Source: Lacticaseibacillus daqingensis
GTDB taxonomy: Bacteria; Bacillota; Bacilli; Lactobacillales; Lactobacillaceae
Reading direction: 5' to 3'
Length of the DNA: 64,000 nucleotides
Assembly (NCBI RefSeq): GCF_003946115.1
Contig: NZ_RHOH01000005.1
Location: forward strand, 124,001-188,000
Position numbers and translations under genes: made by a program. Shown here one piece after another: positions 8,387 through 16,577 of this stretch (position 1 is its first letter; each line of letters starts with the position of its first letter). The notes under the pieces are model-generated. The model ran no database searches and was not told where the DNA came from. It worked only from the letters and a program-made list of their open reading frames with translations.

Positions 8387-9034
8387 ATGAGTGTGAATGA
8401 TGTGACCACGCTGTTCGACCAGACGCTGGCCGAAAGCGACTTGTCCGATAAACAAAAAGCGGTGCTGCGCGCCAGCTTGGCCTTGTTTGCCAAGCAGGGG
8501 TTCGCGCGCACCAGCACCAGCGATATCGCCCGGGCGGCGGGGGTCTCCGAGGGCACGGTGTACAAGCGCTTCAAGACGAAAGATGACATTCTGCAGGCGA
8601 TTTTGCGGCCGTTCATCGCGGAGGTCGTCCCCAAGGCGGCCGGTGAGTTTGCGGCCAGCACCATGACCCACGCGCCGGAAACGTTCGAGGCGTTCCTGCG
8701 CCTTGTGTTGACCGACCGCATCACGTTTGCGCTACGCAACTACCAGGTGGTGAAGATCATGGTGGGTGAGGCTTTGCAGCGTCCTGAACTGGTCGCGGAC
8801 GTTAAAATAGCGTTCACGCAGCTGATGCAGCAACGCCTTGTGCCGGTGGTCCAGCACTACCAGGCGGCGGGGCAGCTCGTCGACTGGCCAGCCACTGAAA
8901 TCATTGCGTTCACTGCAGGGACGATCGCCGGCGACATCGTGCCGCGGTTGCTGGCCGGTCAGTCGGTCACCGCGATCGACGCGATGGTGGATCGCGAGGT
9001 GCAGTTTTTGCTCAAGGGGCTTGCCCCAGAATAG
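8387..9034 (+). CDS. TetR/AcrR family repressor
   Basis: A 215-residue regulator. The N-terminal helix-turn-helix (ARTSTSDIARAAGVSEGTVYKRFKTKDDIL, ~res 40-68) is canonical TetR, and the C-terminal two thirds form a helical ligand-binding and dimerisation domain. AGAGGGG precedes the ATG. Its position after the ABC exporter genes, together with the TetR-like palindrome at 6392, makes it the probable repressor of that exporter. The inducer is unknown. Confidence 0.9.
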   Translation: MSVNDVTTLFDQTLAESDLSDKQKAVLRASLALFAKQGFARTSTSDIARAAGVSEGTVYKRFKTKDDILQAILRPFIAEVVPKAAGEFAASTMTHAPETFEAFLRLVLTDRITFALRNYQVVKIMVGEALQRPELVADVKIAFTQLMQQRLVPVVQHYQAAGQLVDWPATEIIAFTAGTIAGDIVPRLLAGQSVTAIDAMVDREVQFLLKGLAPE

Positions 9035-9041
9035 CGCTAAC

Positions 9042-9091
9042 AAAAGTCGCGTTGCCCTCAGCCATAATGGCGAGGACAGCGCGACTTTTTT
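9042..9091 (+). terminator. Rho-independent terminator after TetR gene
   Basis: The stem AAAAGTCGCG (9042-9051) / CGCGACTTTT (9080-9089) continues into a T-run of six. It closes the exporter-TetR unit. Confidence 0.85.
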
Positions 9092-9198
9092 GGCGGGCGC
9101 GACGCGACTGTTTGTGAAAAAATATTTTTGTCATTGAGGCAAAAGGGGCACGAGCCGGCCGCATGGCGGCACCGCCCCTTGTGAAGTTAAGAAATTGT

Positions 9199-9227
9199 TT
9201 GACAATTAAACCAATTGGGCGGATAGT
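9199..9227 (+). promoter_or_regulatory. promoter of the YhgE-marR operon
   Basis: TTGACA (9199-9204) - 17 bases - GATAGT (9222-9227). TTGACAA here and TTGTCAA at about 9235-9241 form a widely spaced inverted pair that flanks the -10 region, a possible MarR site. Confidence 0.55.
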
Positions 9228-9323
9228 GTGTTTTTGTCAATGGCATGAACAGTTAATGCGGTTGAAGTGAAAGCCCATTTTTAAATTTCCAGACCCGGTT
9301 GGGGTTGGATGAAGGAGTTGAAA

Positions 9324-11867
9324 GTGATTTTGTTAACGCACGAATTCAGAAACATTGCCAAGAATAAGGGACTGATGGCAGCGATGGTGGTGATCTTGTT
9401 CATTCCGTTCGCCTACTCATTTTGCTTCCTCACCTCGGCGTGGGACCCGTACGGCAACACCGGGAAGATCCCCGTTGCCGTGGTGAACTTGGACGAGCCG
9501 GCCACGTTGAATGGCAAAACGATCAACGCCGGCCGCGACACCATCAAGCAGCTGCACGATGACAAGCAGCTCAAGTGGGTTTTTGTCACCCCGGAACAAG
9601 CCAAGAAGGGCCTGGCCACCAACCAGTACTACACGGTGGTGACATTCCCGAAGGACTTCTCCAAGAACGCCGCCACGGTGCTTGACGCGCACCCTAAGCA
9701 GATGAAGCTCACGTACAAGACGAACGGGTCTTTGAACTACGTGTCCGAGATCATCAGCCAGGTCGGCGCCGACAAGCTGAACAGCCAGATCCGCGAGAAG
9801 GTCACCACGGCCTTTGCCAGCGAGCTGTTCAGCCAGATCAAGGGCATCGGTAAGCAGATCAAGACGGCCAGCGATGGCGCCACCCAGATCACCGCGGGGC
9901 AAAACCAGCTGCACGACGGGCTGACCCAACTGCATGGCAGCGTGCCAACACTGTCGAGTGGGGTGACCCAGCTGGCGAACGGCGGGACCCAACTGCATGA
10001 TGGGTTGGGCCAGCTGAATGGCAATGTGCCGGCACTGACCAGCGGCGTGTCGCAACTGACCGCTGGGGGGAACCAACTGAACGCAGGCTTAGGTCAGCTT
10101 CAGGCACAGGTCCCGACGCTGGGGGCCGGTGTGGCGCAACTGAATAATGGCCTCAATGAACTGGCCGCCAATGTGGGCAATAAGCCCGATTCTGGCGATC
10201 AGAGTAAGTTGACCTCAGGTGTGCGGCTCCTCAAGAACGGCATCAGTGAGCTTTACCGCTTAACGCTGACCGAGCGTGATGGCAACCCAGACATGCCGAC
10301 AGGGGTCGCGATGATGAAGGCTGGGATGGACAAGTTGGTCACCGCCGTTCAAAATCAGAACACGCTGATTAGTACTTCCTTCATGCCTGTTGATATGGGC
10401 CTGCCTACTGTCGCTGGGGTCACTGCGGCAGATATCGGCTTACCTGCTGGCTCGAAGCTTTACCCGCTGTACCATTTTGAAAAAGCGACCACGGCTGCGA
10501 CTAAGCAGTCTAAGACCGATCTTGATAGTCTGACTGCCGCTGTCGCCGCGTCAGGTGACGCGAATGCGCAAACTGCTTTGGATCAGTTCAAGCAGTCCTA
10601 TGCAGCGGAACAGGCCGCCAATCAGGAAGGATACAAGACGGTCAAGGCGTATCTGAACTACGCAAAGACGTCGATTACGGATACGTCCACTGATAAAGAC
10701 GGCGATCCGAAGGGGTTACTTAACGCTGTCAAAATTTTCCAGGCCAAGCTCACAACACTAGATAACGAGCTGAGTCACCCAGAAAATAGTGGCCACGATA
10801 CGTATCGGAGTGCCGTTGAGCAATTACAGGCAGGGCTCACGCAACTTGACACCAAGGTTAACGGCGCAGACGCCAAGAGTTTGATGAACGGCGTGGCCCA
10901 ACTCAAGGCGGGCATGAACCAGTTGTATGCGGCGGTGCCGACCCTGAAAGATGGTGTCTCCCAGCTCTACACCGGTTCCGGTCAGCTGGCCACTGGGCTC
11001 AACCAGCTCAACGGCCAGACGCCGACCCTTGCCAGCGGCGTGTCCCAGCTCTACACCGGTTCCGGTCAGCTCAATGACGGGCTGGGCCAGCTGAACGCGC
11101 AGGTCCCGACGCTGTCTGACGGCGTCAACCAGCTGTACGATGGCTCCGGCAAGCTGGTGGCGGCCAACACGCAGCTGTCTGACGGCTTAGCGGATGGGTA
11201 CGACCAGATCGCCAAGACCAAGCTGACCAACCTGACGGCGAAGATGTTTGCCGCGCCATCGCAGGACGTGCAGCTCAAGTACTCCAGCGTGAAGAACTAC
11301 GGGGCCGCCTTGGCGCCTTACGTGCTGGCTCTGGCGCTGTTCATTGCCATCATCATCTTCAACTTCGCCTACCCGATGAAGCGTGACGACGATGACGACC
11401 GCGCACCGCTTCAGTGGCTGCTGGGCAAACTGGCGATCGGCACAGGGGTGGCCGTGGCCGCAGGCGTGATCGAAGCAACGCTGATGCTGGTCATGGGGCT
11501 GCCGGTCGATCACATCGCGGGCTTCTTCGGCATCACGATTCTCTTCGCTTTGGCCGCGCAGTACCTGACCATGGCGCTGAACATCGCGTTTGGCCGGGCG
11601 GGGATCTTCGTGGCCCTGGGCCTGTTGACGCTGAGCGGGTCCGGCGGGTTGTTCCCGGCTGAGACCATCAGCCCGCTGTACGAAAGCACGCAGAAGTTCT
11701 TGCCGCTGACTTACGCGATCAATGGCTACCGGGAAATGATCACGAGCGGCATTGCGGCCGGCACCGTTGCGACAAGTGTCTTCGTGCTCATCGCAGTCGC
11801 GGTGGTCAGCCTCGCACTGATGATCCCGGCCACGGCCATGCAACACAAAGGCCACGTGACGGACTAA
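9324..11867 (+). CDS. YhgE/Pip-family membrane protein with repeat-rich ectodomain
   Basis: A ~847-residue protein of the YhgE/Pip (phage infection protein) family. It has an N-terminal TM, a very large extracellular region and five or six C-terminal TMs from ~res 660 with an ABC-2-like fold (LPLTYAINGYREMI near the end). The ectodomain carries two arrays of a Gly/Gln/Leu repeat of the form LxxGxxQLxxGLxQLNxxVPTL, one at ~res 195-285 and one at ~535-620, predicted to form extended helices. Family members are surface proteins linked to phage infection or ABC-like export. The GTG at 9324 is preferred over the ATG at 9309, because AAGGAG (9312-9317) lies inside the latter's frame, 6 bases before the GTG. 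The middle of the gene (~10180-10870) looks less GC-rich than its flanks. Confidence 0.88.
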   Translation: MILLTHEFRNIAKNKGLMAAMVVILFIPFAYSFCFLTSAWDPYGNTGKIPVAVVNLDEPATLNGKTINAGRDTIKQLHDDKQLKWVFVTPEQAKKGLATNQYYTVVTFPKDFSKNAATVLDAHPKQMKLTYKTNGSLNYVSEIISQVGADKLNSQIREKVTTAFASELFSQIKGIGKQIKTASDGATQITAGQNQLHDGLTQLHGSVPTLSSGVTQLANGGTQLHDGLGQLNGNVPALTSGVSQLTAGGNQLNAGLGQLQAQVPTLGAGVAQLNNGLNELAANVGNKPDSGDQSKLTSGVRLLKNGISELYRLTLTERDGNPDMPTGVAMMKAGMDKLVTAVQNQNTLISTSFMPVDMGLPTVAGVTAADIGLPAGSKLYPLYHFEKATTAATKQSKTDLDSLTAAVAASGDANAQTALDQFKQSYAAEQAANQEGYKTVKAYLNYAKTSITDTSTDKDGDPKGLLNAVKIFQAKLTTLDNELSHPENSGHDTYRSAVEQLQAGLTQLDTKVNGADAKSLMNGVAQLKAGMNQLYAAVPTLKDGVSQLYTGSGQLATGLNQLNGQTPTLASGVSQLYTGSGQLNDGLGQLNAQVPTLSDGVNQLYDGSGKLVAANTQLSDGLADGYDQIAKTKLTNLTAKMFAAPSQDVQLKYSSVKNYGAALAPYVLALALFIAIIIFNFAYPMKRDDDDDRAPLQWLLGKLAIGTGVAVAAGVIEATLMLVMGLPVDHIAGFFGITILFALAAQYLTMALNIAFGRAGIFVALGLLTLSGSGGLFPAETISPLYESTQKFLPLTYAINGYREMITSGIAAGTVATSVFVLIAVAVVSLALMIPATAMQHKGHVTD

Positions 11868-11900
11868 CTGGTTTGGGCTGACTGAAAAGGGGAGAAGCAG

Positions 11901-12335
11901 ATGAGCGATCCACAACTCTTGCAGGATTACCTGCGCATGTACTGGCAGACCTTCAAGCGGCTGGATGAGCTGATCGCCGAACCCATGAAGGCAGATGGCC
12001 TGTCATTCGAACAGTTTTTGATCATGCGTGACTTGGAAGCCGGCCACGAGCTGGCGGTCAGCGAAATCGCCCAGCACCGCGGGGTGACCCGCGCAGCGAT
12101 CTCGCGGCAGATTCGCGCGCTGATCACGCGGGGTATGGTGATCCAGCTGCGGCAGGCCAACGACCGGCGGCGCCTGCCGCTGGCGTTGACCCCGGCGGGC
12201 ACAGCGGTGACGGTGCGGCTCAACGCGCGCATCGAACAGCGCTTTGCCAAGTGGGTCGATCTGCTCGGCGAGGCGGATGCCCGCGAGCTCCTGCGGCTGA
12301 TGGAGCGGGTGGGCGAGAAGATCGTCAAGCAGTGA
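11901..12335 (+). CDS. MarR family transcriptional regulator
   Basis: A 144-residue winged-helix regulator. The HTH is ELAVSEIAQHRGVTRAAISRQIRALITRG (~res 50-78), followed by the wing RQANDRRRLPLALTPAG, the typical MarR D-R-R wing signature. GGGGAG lies 6 bases before the ATG. The gene sits 33 bases after the YhgE gene with no terminator between, so it is probably co-transcribed and autoregulatory, responding to a membrane- or phenolic-type stressor. Confidence 0.9.
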   Translation: MSDPQLLQDYLRMYWQTFKRLDELIAEPMKADGLSFEQFLIMRDLEAGHELAVSEIAQHRGVTRAAISRQIRALITRGMVIQLRQANDRRRLPLALTPAGTAVTVRLNARIEQRFAKWVDLLGEADARELLRLMERVGEKIVKQ

Positions 12336-12413
12336 AAACTGACCGTTCCCGCCCCCAATTTTGACCCTTGCGGATTCCCCCGTCGTGGTAAGCTGAACAA
12401 GCAGTTCAACGCG

Positions 12414-12445
12414 AAAGTCTGTCGCCTGCGGGTGGCAGACTTTTT
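12414..12445 (+). terminator. Rho-independent terminator after marR
   Basis: The inverted repeat AAAGTCTG...CAGACTTTTT (12414 to about 12445) has a GC-rich apical stem and a T-run of five. It ends the YhgE-marR unit. Confidence 0.75.
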
Positions 12446-12481
12446 GCGTCGGCTGGGGTATGCTAGACCTGAGGTGAGCAG

Positions 12482-13351
12482 ATGAGCACGTACGAGCAGG
12501 TCCAGCAGGGACCAAGACTCCCATTCAAATTCTATTCGCATGACCCGCTGACCACGATCGACGTGGCGCCGCACTGGCATCAGGGCATTGAGCTGAACCT
12601 GCTGGTGGCCGGGGGGCCGCTTTCGTTCGTAACGGATGGCCACACCACGACCCATCAGCCAGGGGCGCTGTGGGCGGTGAACCGCCGCGCGGTGCACAGT
12701 GCCAGCGGCCCGCACCGCGCGGACTGGGACGAGTTTGGGCTGATCATCGACGAGGCCTTTTTGACCGCACGCCTGCCGCAAAGCCCCAACTGGCACCTGA
12801 CCTTGAATGGCGCGGCAAGCCGCACGCTGGCGCCGGCCGCGTATGATGCGATGGTGGGGCACCTGACCGCGATGCGCCGCTTGATCGAAGCGGGATTGAC
12901 CCCGAACGCCCGGCTGATGATCCTCAGCCACTTCTATCCGGTGCTGGTGCTCCTTGATGAGGCGTTTGCCACACCGCTGGCGGATGCGGATGTGAACCCA
13001 AATCCCAGCCTCGTGGACATGGTGATGGCTCGGATCGACCGGGATTACGCGCAGCCGCTGACAACGGCGGGGATCGCCGCGCAGTTTCACGTGTCGCTGA
13101 CGACGCTCAACCAGCAGTTCAACGCCGCAGTGCAGATGCCGGTGGCCCATTACGTTCGGCTGGTGCGGCTGATGGCCGCGCGGCGCCTGTTGCTGGAGTC
13201 GGACAAGCAGATCGACTACATCGCCGACACCGTGGGGTTTGGCAGTGTGAAGTCGTTGACGCGCAACTTCAAGGTGTGGAAGCAGCTGACTCCCGGCGCG
13301 TATCGGCGAGCGTATGCGCGAACGGCCAAAATTGACCATGATTGCCTTTAG
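12482..13351 (+). CDS. AraC family transcriptional regulator
   Basis: A 289-residue regulator. The N-terminal ~150 residues form a cupin-like sensory domain (PHWHQGIELNLLVAGG, with the His/Glu pattern of sugar-binding AraC proteins). The C-terminal ~100 residues are a double helix-turn-helix: TTAGIAAQFHVSLTTLNQQFNAAV and the second HTH IDYIADTVGFGSVKSLTRNFKVWKQLTPGAYRR. Such proteins usually activate carbohydrate or stress genes. The downstream acetyltransferase-HAD pair is a plausible target, but no operator was recognised. AGGTGAG precedes the ATG. Confidence 0.88.
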   Translation: MSTYEQVQQGPRLPFKFYSHDPLTTIDVAPHWHQGIELNLLVAGGPLSFVTDGHTTTHQPGALWAVNRRAVHSASGPHRADWDEFGLIIDEAFLTARLPQSPNWHLTLNGAASRTLAPAAYDAMVGHLTAMRRLIEAGLTPNARLMILSHFYPVLVLLDEAFATPLADADVNPNPSLVDMVMARIDRDYAQPLTTAGIAAQFHVSLTTLNQQFNAAVQMPVAHYVRLVRLMAARRLLLESDKQIDYIADTVGFGSVKSLTRNFKVWKQLTPGAYRRAYARTAKIDHDCL

Positions 13352-13386
13352 AAGTGTCGCATTGCGCCGCGGTGGCATGATACACT

Positions 13387-13419
13387 CCTCCTGTAAGCGT
13401 TTTTGACAGGAGGTTTTTT
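13387..13419 (+). promoter_or_regulatory. terminator-like hairpin that contains the next gene's Shine-Dalgarno
   Basis: CCTCCTGT (13387-13394) and ACAGGAGG (13406-13413) form a perfect 8-bp stem followed immediately by six T. The right arm includes AGGAGG, the ribosome binding site of the gene starting at 13421. The hairpin could end the araC transcript or mask the ribosome binding site. Confidence 0.7.
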
Positions 13420-13420
13420 G

Positions 13421-14038
13421 ATGTCTAAGGATCATGAGCGGATGGTGACGGGTCAGCTCTACGATGCGAGTGCCCCAGACTTGGCCCTAGCCCGCAAAAC
13501 GGCGCAGCGGCGACTGTTTGCCTATAATCAGCTGGCCCCGGAGGCAACGGCCGAGCGGGCGGCATTGCTGGCCACCATGGTGGATTGTCCCAGTGAGGAT
13601 GCGCATATTGAGGCGCCCGCACACATGGACTACGGGGTGAACATTCACATTGGCCGACGTTTCTACGCGAACTATGACGTCATTATGCTGGATGTCGCCC
13701 CGATCACCATTGGCGACGACGTGATGTTCGGCCCGCGCGTCGGCCTGTACACGGCGGGTCACCCGCTGGATGCAGGGGTGCGCACGGATGGGCTGGAGTA
13801 CGGCCACCCGATCACGATCGGTAACCGGGTCTGGCTCGGCGGGTCGGTCACGGTGTGCCCCGGCGTCACCATTGGCGATAACGTCGTCGTGGGCGCGGGG
13901 TCGGTGGTGACCAAAGACCTGCCGGCCAACGTGGTGGCCGCCGGGGTACCGGCGCGGCCGATCCGGCCGCTGACGGACGCAGACACCCGCTATTGGCGCG
14001 CCGAGCAGGCCGCCTATGAACAGGAGGAAAACGAATGA
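13421..14038 (+). CDS. maltose/galactoside O-acetyltransferase family protein
   Basis: A 205-residue left-handed beta-helix acetyltransferase of the Maa/LacA/NodL type. The N-terminal helical cap (SKDHERMVTGQLYDASAPDL) is the Maa-type mac domain. Hexapeptide repeats run from ITIGDDVMFGPRV to ITIGNRVWLGGSVTVCPGVTIGDNVVVGAGSVVTKD. The catalytic histidine is in YTAGHPLD. These enzymes acetylate free maltose, glucose or galactosides using acetyl-CoA. The ATG at 13421 follows AGGAGG with 7 bases spacing. Its stop overlaps the next start (ATGA), indicating translational coupling to the HAD phosphatase. Confidence 0.9.
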   Translation: MSKDHERMVTGQLYDASAPDLALARKTAQRRLFAYNQLAPEATAERAALLATMVDCPSEDAHIEAPAHMDYGVNIHIGRRFYANYDVIMLDVAPITIGDDVMFGPRVGLYTAGHPLDAGVRTDGLEYGHPITIGNRVWLGGSVTVCPGVTIGDNVVVGAGSVVTKDLPANVVAAGVPARPIRPLTDADTRYWRAEQAAYEQEENE

Positions 14039-14829
14039 TTCGACTTTTTGCCACCGACATGGACGGGACTTTTTTGCGCGATGACAAAACCTATGACCGC
14101 GCCCGCTTTGCGGCGGTGCACGCCAAGATGCAGGCACAGGGCATTCAATGGGTGGTGGCCAGTGGGAACCAGTACTACCAGCTGCGATCGTTTTTTGAGG
14201 ATTACCCAGATACGCTGTACGTGGCGGAAAATGGGGCGTATATCGGCACAGCCACTGAGACGCTGAGCGTTCACGCGTTCAGCCAGGCCGCTGTTGACGC
14301 CATCATTGCGAACTTGTTGGCACTGCCGCAGGTCGCGTTTTTGGCCTGTGGGGCGCAAGCGGCCTACGCCGTGCCGAGCACGGACGCGGTGTTTGTGGCG
14401 GATGCACGCCGTTACTACCACCACTTGGACATCGTGGCCGACTATTCGCAGATGAACGACCGGATCTTGAAGTTCGGGCTGAGCTGTCCGGCTGATGAAA
14501 CGGATGCGCTGCTGGCGTATTTTCAAGCGACCTTGGGCGACTGGGCGGTGGCCACGAGCTCTGGGCGCGGCGATATCGATCTGATTCAGCCGGGCCAGCA
14601 CAAGGCGGCCGGGCTGGCAGAGGTGGGCCGGTTGCTTGATGTGCCGCTGAGCGCGATGGGTGCGTTTGGCGACGGCGGTAACGACCTGGAAATGATCCGG
14701 TCGGTTGGGCTAGGGGTCGCCATGGCGAACGCCCAGCCGGACGTGCTGGCCGCGGCCGATGCGGTGACGACCAGCAACGAAGCGCAGGGTGTCTTGGCTT
14801 TCCTTGAGACACACCTCGCCGGGAATTGA
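14035..14829 (+). CDS. Cof-type HAD family phosphatase
   Basis: A 264-residue haloacid dehalogenase-like hydrolase of class IIB (Cof/YbjI/YidA type). Motif I is ATDMDGTFL (nucleophile Asp8, acid/base Asp10), motif II is VVASGN, the lysine is in QPGQHKAAGL, and motif IV is FGDGGNDLEMI. Members dephosphorylate sugar phosphates, FMN or PLP. AGGAGGAAAACG supports the start, which overlaps the preceding stop. It could detoxify sugar phosphates alongside the sugar acetyltransferase, but the substrate is unknown. Confidence 0.9.
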   Translation: MIRLFATDMDGTFLRDDKTYDRARFAAVHAKMQAQGIQWVVASGNQYYQLRSFFEDYPDTLYVAENGAYIGTATETLSVHAFSQAAVDAIIANLLALPQVAFLACGAQAAYAVPSTDAVFVADARRYYHHLDIVADYSQMNDRILKFGLSCPADETDALLAYFQATLGDWAVATSSGRGDIDLIQPGQHKAAGLAEVGRLLDVPLSAMGAFGDGGNDLEMIRSVGLGVAMANAQPDVLAAADAVTTSNEAQGVLAFLETHLAGN

Positions 14830-14877
14830 AGCACCACAAACTTTGTGCGGGAATGCGCGGGCTAGTGGCCTGTTGTG

Positions 14878-14908
14878 AAGGCGTCGGAATGCCGTTCCGA
14901 CGCCTTTT
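14878..14908 (+). terminator. Rho-independent terminator
   Basis: A perfect 12-bp stem AAGGCGTCGGAA / TTCCGACGCCTT (14878-14889, 14895-14906) with a 5-base loop and T-run. Confidence 0.9.
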
Positions 14909-14951
14909 GTGCGCGGTTATAAAAATAAATTAGGCGTGCCCAATAATTCGC

Positions 14952-15019
14952 TTGTTTTCTGAAAGAAAGCGGCGTAAAGTAGCCTGTGGGGTTTGAGCGA
15001 GCGCTCAGTACACTGAGCG
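14952..15019 (+). promoter_or_regulatory. mntH promoter with nested palindromic operator
   Basis: TTGTTT (14952-14957) - 17 bases - TAAAGT (14975-14980) forms a plausible promoter. Just after the expected start lie two overlapping inverted repeats: TGAGCG-AG-CGCTCA (14994-15007) and the perfect 8-2-8 CGCTCAGT-AC-ACTGAGCG (15002-15019). The arrangement suits a repressor blocking initiation, possibly a manganese-responsive one. The sequence does not match the MntR boxes I know. Confidence 0.6.
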
Positions 15020-15064
15020 AAGTCGACACCAAATTTCTAAACCAATAGAAAAGAGGCCGTTCGA

Positions 15065-16441
15065 ATGAAGGCAACTGAACCAAAAAAGAAGCGCGAGGTG
15101 CTCCACTTCGCCGAAGAGCCAGGCCAAAAGAGCCTGGATGAAGTCAACGGGACCGTCGAAGTCCCGAAGAATGCCGGGTTCTTTCGCACCCTGATGGCCT
15201 ACACGGGCCCAGGCGTGCTGATCGCCGTGGGCTACATGGATCCCGGGAACTGGATCACGTCGATTGCCGGGGGCGCGCAGTACAAGTACCGCTTGCTGGC
15301 CGTTGTCCTGCTGTCCAGCCTGATCGCGATGCTGTTGCAAAGCATGGCGGCCAAGCTGGGGATCGTCACTGGCCGCGACTTGGCCCAACTGACCCGTGAG
15401 CACACGGGCAAGGTGTCTGGCTTTTTGCTCTGGATCGTCGCCGAACTCGCCATCATGGCAACAGATATCGCTGAAATTATCGGGTCCGCGATCGCGATCA
15501 AGCTCTTATTCAATATCCCGCTGATCGTCGGGATCATTATCACCGCGGCGGATGTTTTGATCCTGTTGCTTCTGATGAAGCTCGGGTTCCGCAAGATCGA
15601 AGCCATCGTGGCCACACTGGTCACCGTCATCCTGCTGGTGTTCGCTTATGAGGTGTTCCTGGCCAGCCCAAGCGTCACGGGGATCCTGGAAGGCTACATC
15701 CCGACCAAGGATATTTTGACCAACCACGGCATGCTGTACTTGACCCTGGGGATCGTCGGCGCCACCGTGATGCCGCATGACCTGTACCTCGGGTCCTCGA
15801 TTTCTCAGACGCGCAAGGTCGACCGCAGCAATCGCGAAGAGCTGCGTCAGGCGGTGCGCTTCTCCACCATCGATTCCAACTTGCAGCTGTTCCTCGCGTT
15901 CATCGTCAACTCGCTGCTGCTGATCCTCGGGGCGGCGCTGTTCTACGGCACCAACTCCGACCTCGGCCGCTTCGCCGACCTGTTCCACGCGCTGAGCGAT
16001 TCCCAGATCGTTGGCGCTATCGCGAGCCCAGTGCTCTCCATGCTGTTCGCCGTTGCGCTGCTGTCTTCCGGGCAAAGCTCGACCATCACCGGCACCCTGG
16101 CCGGCCAGATCATCATGGAAGGCTTCATCCACCTGAAAATGCCGATGTGGGCCCAGCGCCTGCTGACGCGGTTGCTGTCCGTGACGCCCGTACTGGTCTT
16201 TGCCATCTACTACCACGGTAACGAGGCCAAGATCGAAGACCTGCTGACGTTCTCGCAGGTGTTCCTGAGTGTCGCCCTGCCGTTCGCGGTGATCCCGCTT
16301 GTGGCGTTCACCTCCAACAAGGACCTGATGGGCGAGTTTGCCAACAAGACTTGGGTGCGTGTCTGCGCATGGACGGCCACCTGGGTGCTGATTGGCCTGA
16401 ACGTCTACCTGATCCTCCAGACGCTGGGCATTGCAGGCTAG
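15065..16441 (+). CDS. mntH: Nramp-family Mn2+/divalent metal:H+ symporter MntH
   Basis: A 458-residue membrane protein with 11 or more TMs. TM1 has the metal-binding motif DPGN (res 59-62) and TM6 the motif MPH (res 236-238), together the signature of Nramp transporters that import Mn2+ and Fe2+ with protons. The family's conserved GxxxS/T and [13 protein letters not shown] stretches are also present. The ~40-residue charged N-terminal extension (KKKREVLHF) is cytosolic. AGAGG precedes the ATG with 8 bases spacing. It stands alone between terminators. Lactobacilli accumulate high Mn2+, so tight control via the upstream palindromes is plausible. Confidence 0.95.
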   Translation: MKATEPKKKREVLHFAEEPGQKSLDEVNGTVEVPKNAGFFRTLMAYTGPGVLIAVGYMDPGNWITSIAGGAQYKYRLLAVVLLSSLIAMLLQSMAAKLGIVTGRDLAQLTREHTGKVSGFLLWIVAELAIMATDIAEIIGSAIAIKLLFNIPLIVGIIITAADVLILLLLMKLGFRKIEAIVATLVTVILLVFAYEVFLASPSVTGILEGYIPTKDILTNHGMLYLTLGIVGATVMPHDLYLGSSISQTRKVDRSNREELRQAVRFSTIDSNLQLFLAFIVNSLLLILGAALFYGTNSDLGRFADLFHALSDSQIVGAIASPVLSMLFAVALLSSGQSSTITGTLAGQIIMEGFIHLKMPMWAQRLLTRLLSVTPVLVFAIYYHGNEAKIEDLLTFSQVFLSVALPFAVIPLVAFTSNKDLMGEFANKTWVRVCAWTATWVLIGLNVYLILQTLGIAG

Positions 16442-16506
16442 CGATACTACCAGCGGATTCACCGCGCTCAGCTGATGCGCATTGCGCGCGTCAACTAGAT
16501 TACATC

Positions 16507-16542
16507 AAAAAGGCCAGACTCTCGATCGAGTTTGGCCTTTTT
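16507..16542. terminator. bidirectional Rho-independent terminator
   Basis: AAAAAGGCCAGACTC (from 16507) and GAGTTTGGCCTTTTT form a ~15-bp stem with one wobble, an A-run on the left and a T-run on the right. It lies between the convergent mntH and phn cluster 1. Confidence 0.85.
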
Positions 16543-16577
16543 GGTGTGATCGCTTAGGGTGTGTTTTGAAGCACCCG

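Noticed and set aside
11927-13435. 502-codon open frame on the - strand across marR and araC
   Set aside because: It would cover a terminator and two well-supported genes with HTH domains. Its own sequence shows no domain and its start lacks a sensible site.
16551-16566. TTAGGGTGTGTTTT shared between about 16554 and about 45440
   Set aside because: A 14-base match with no shared flanking sequence or structure. It is compatible with chance in 64 kb of biased sequence, although it is fairly long.
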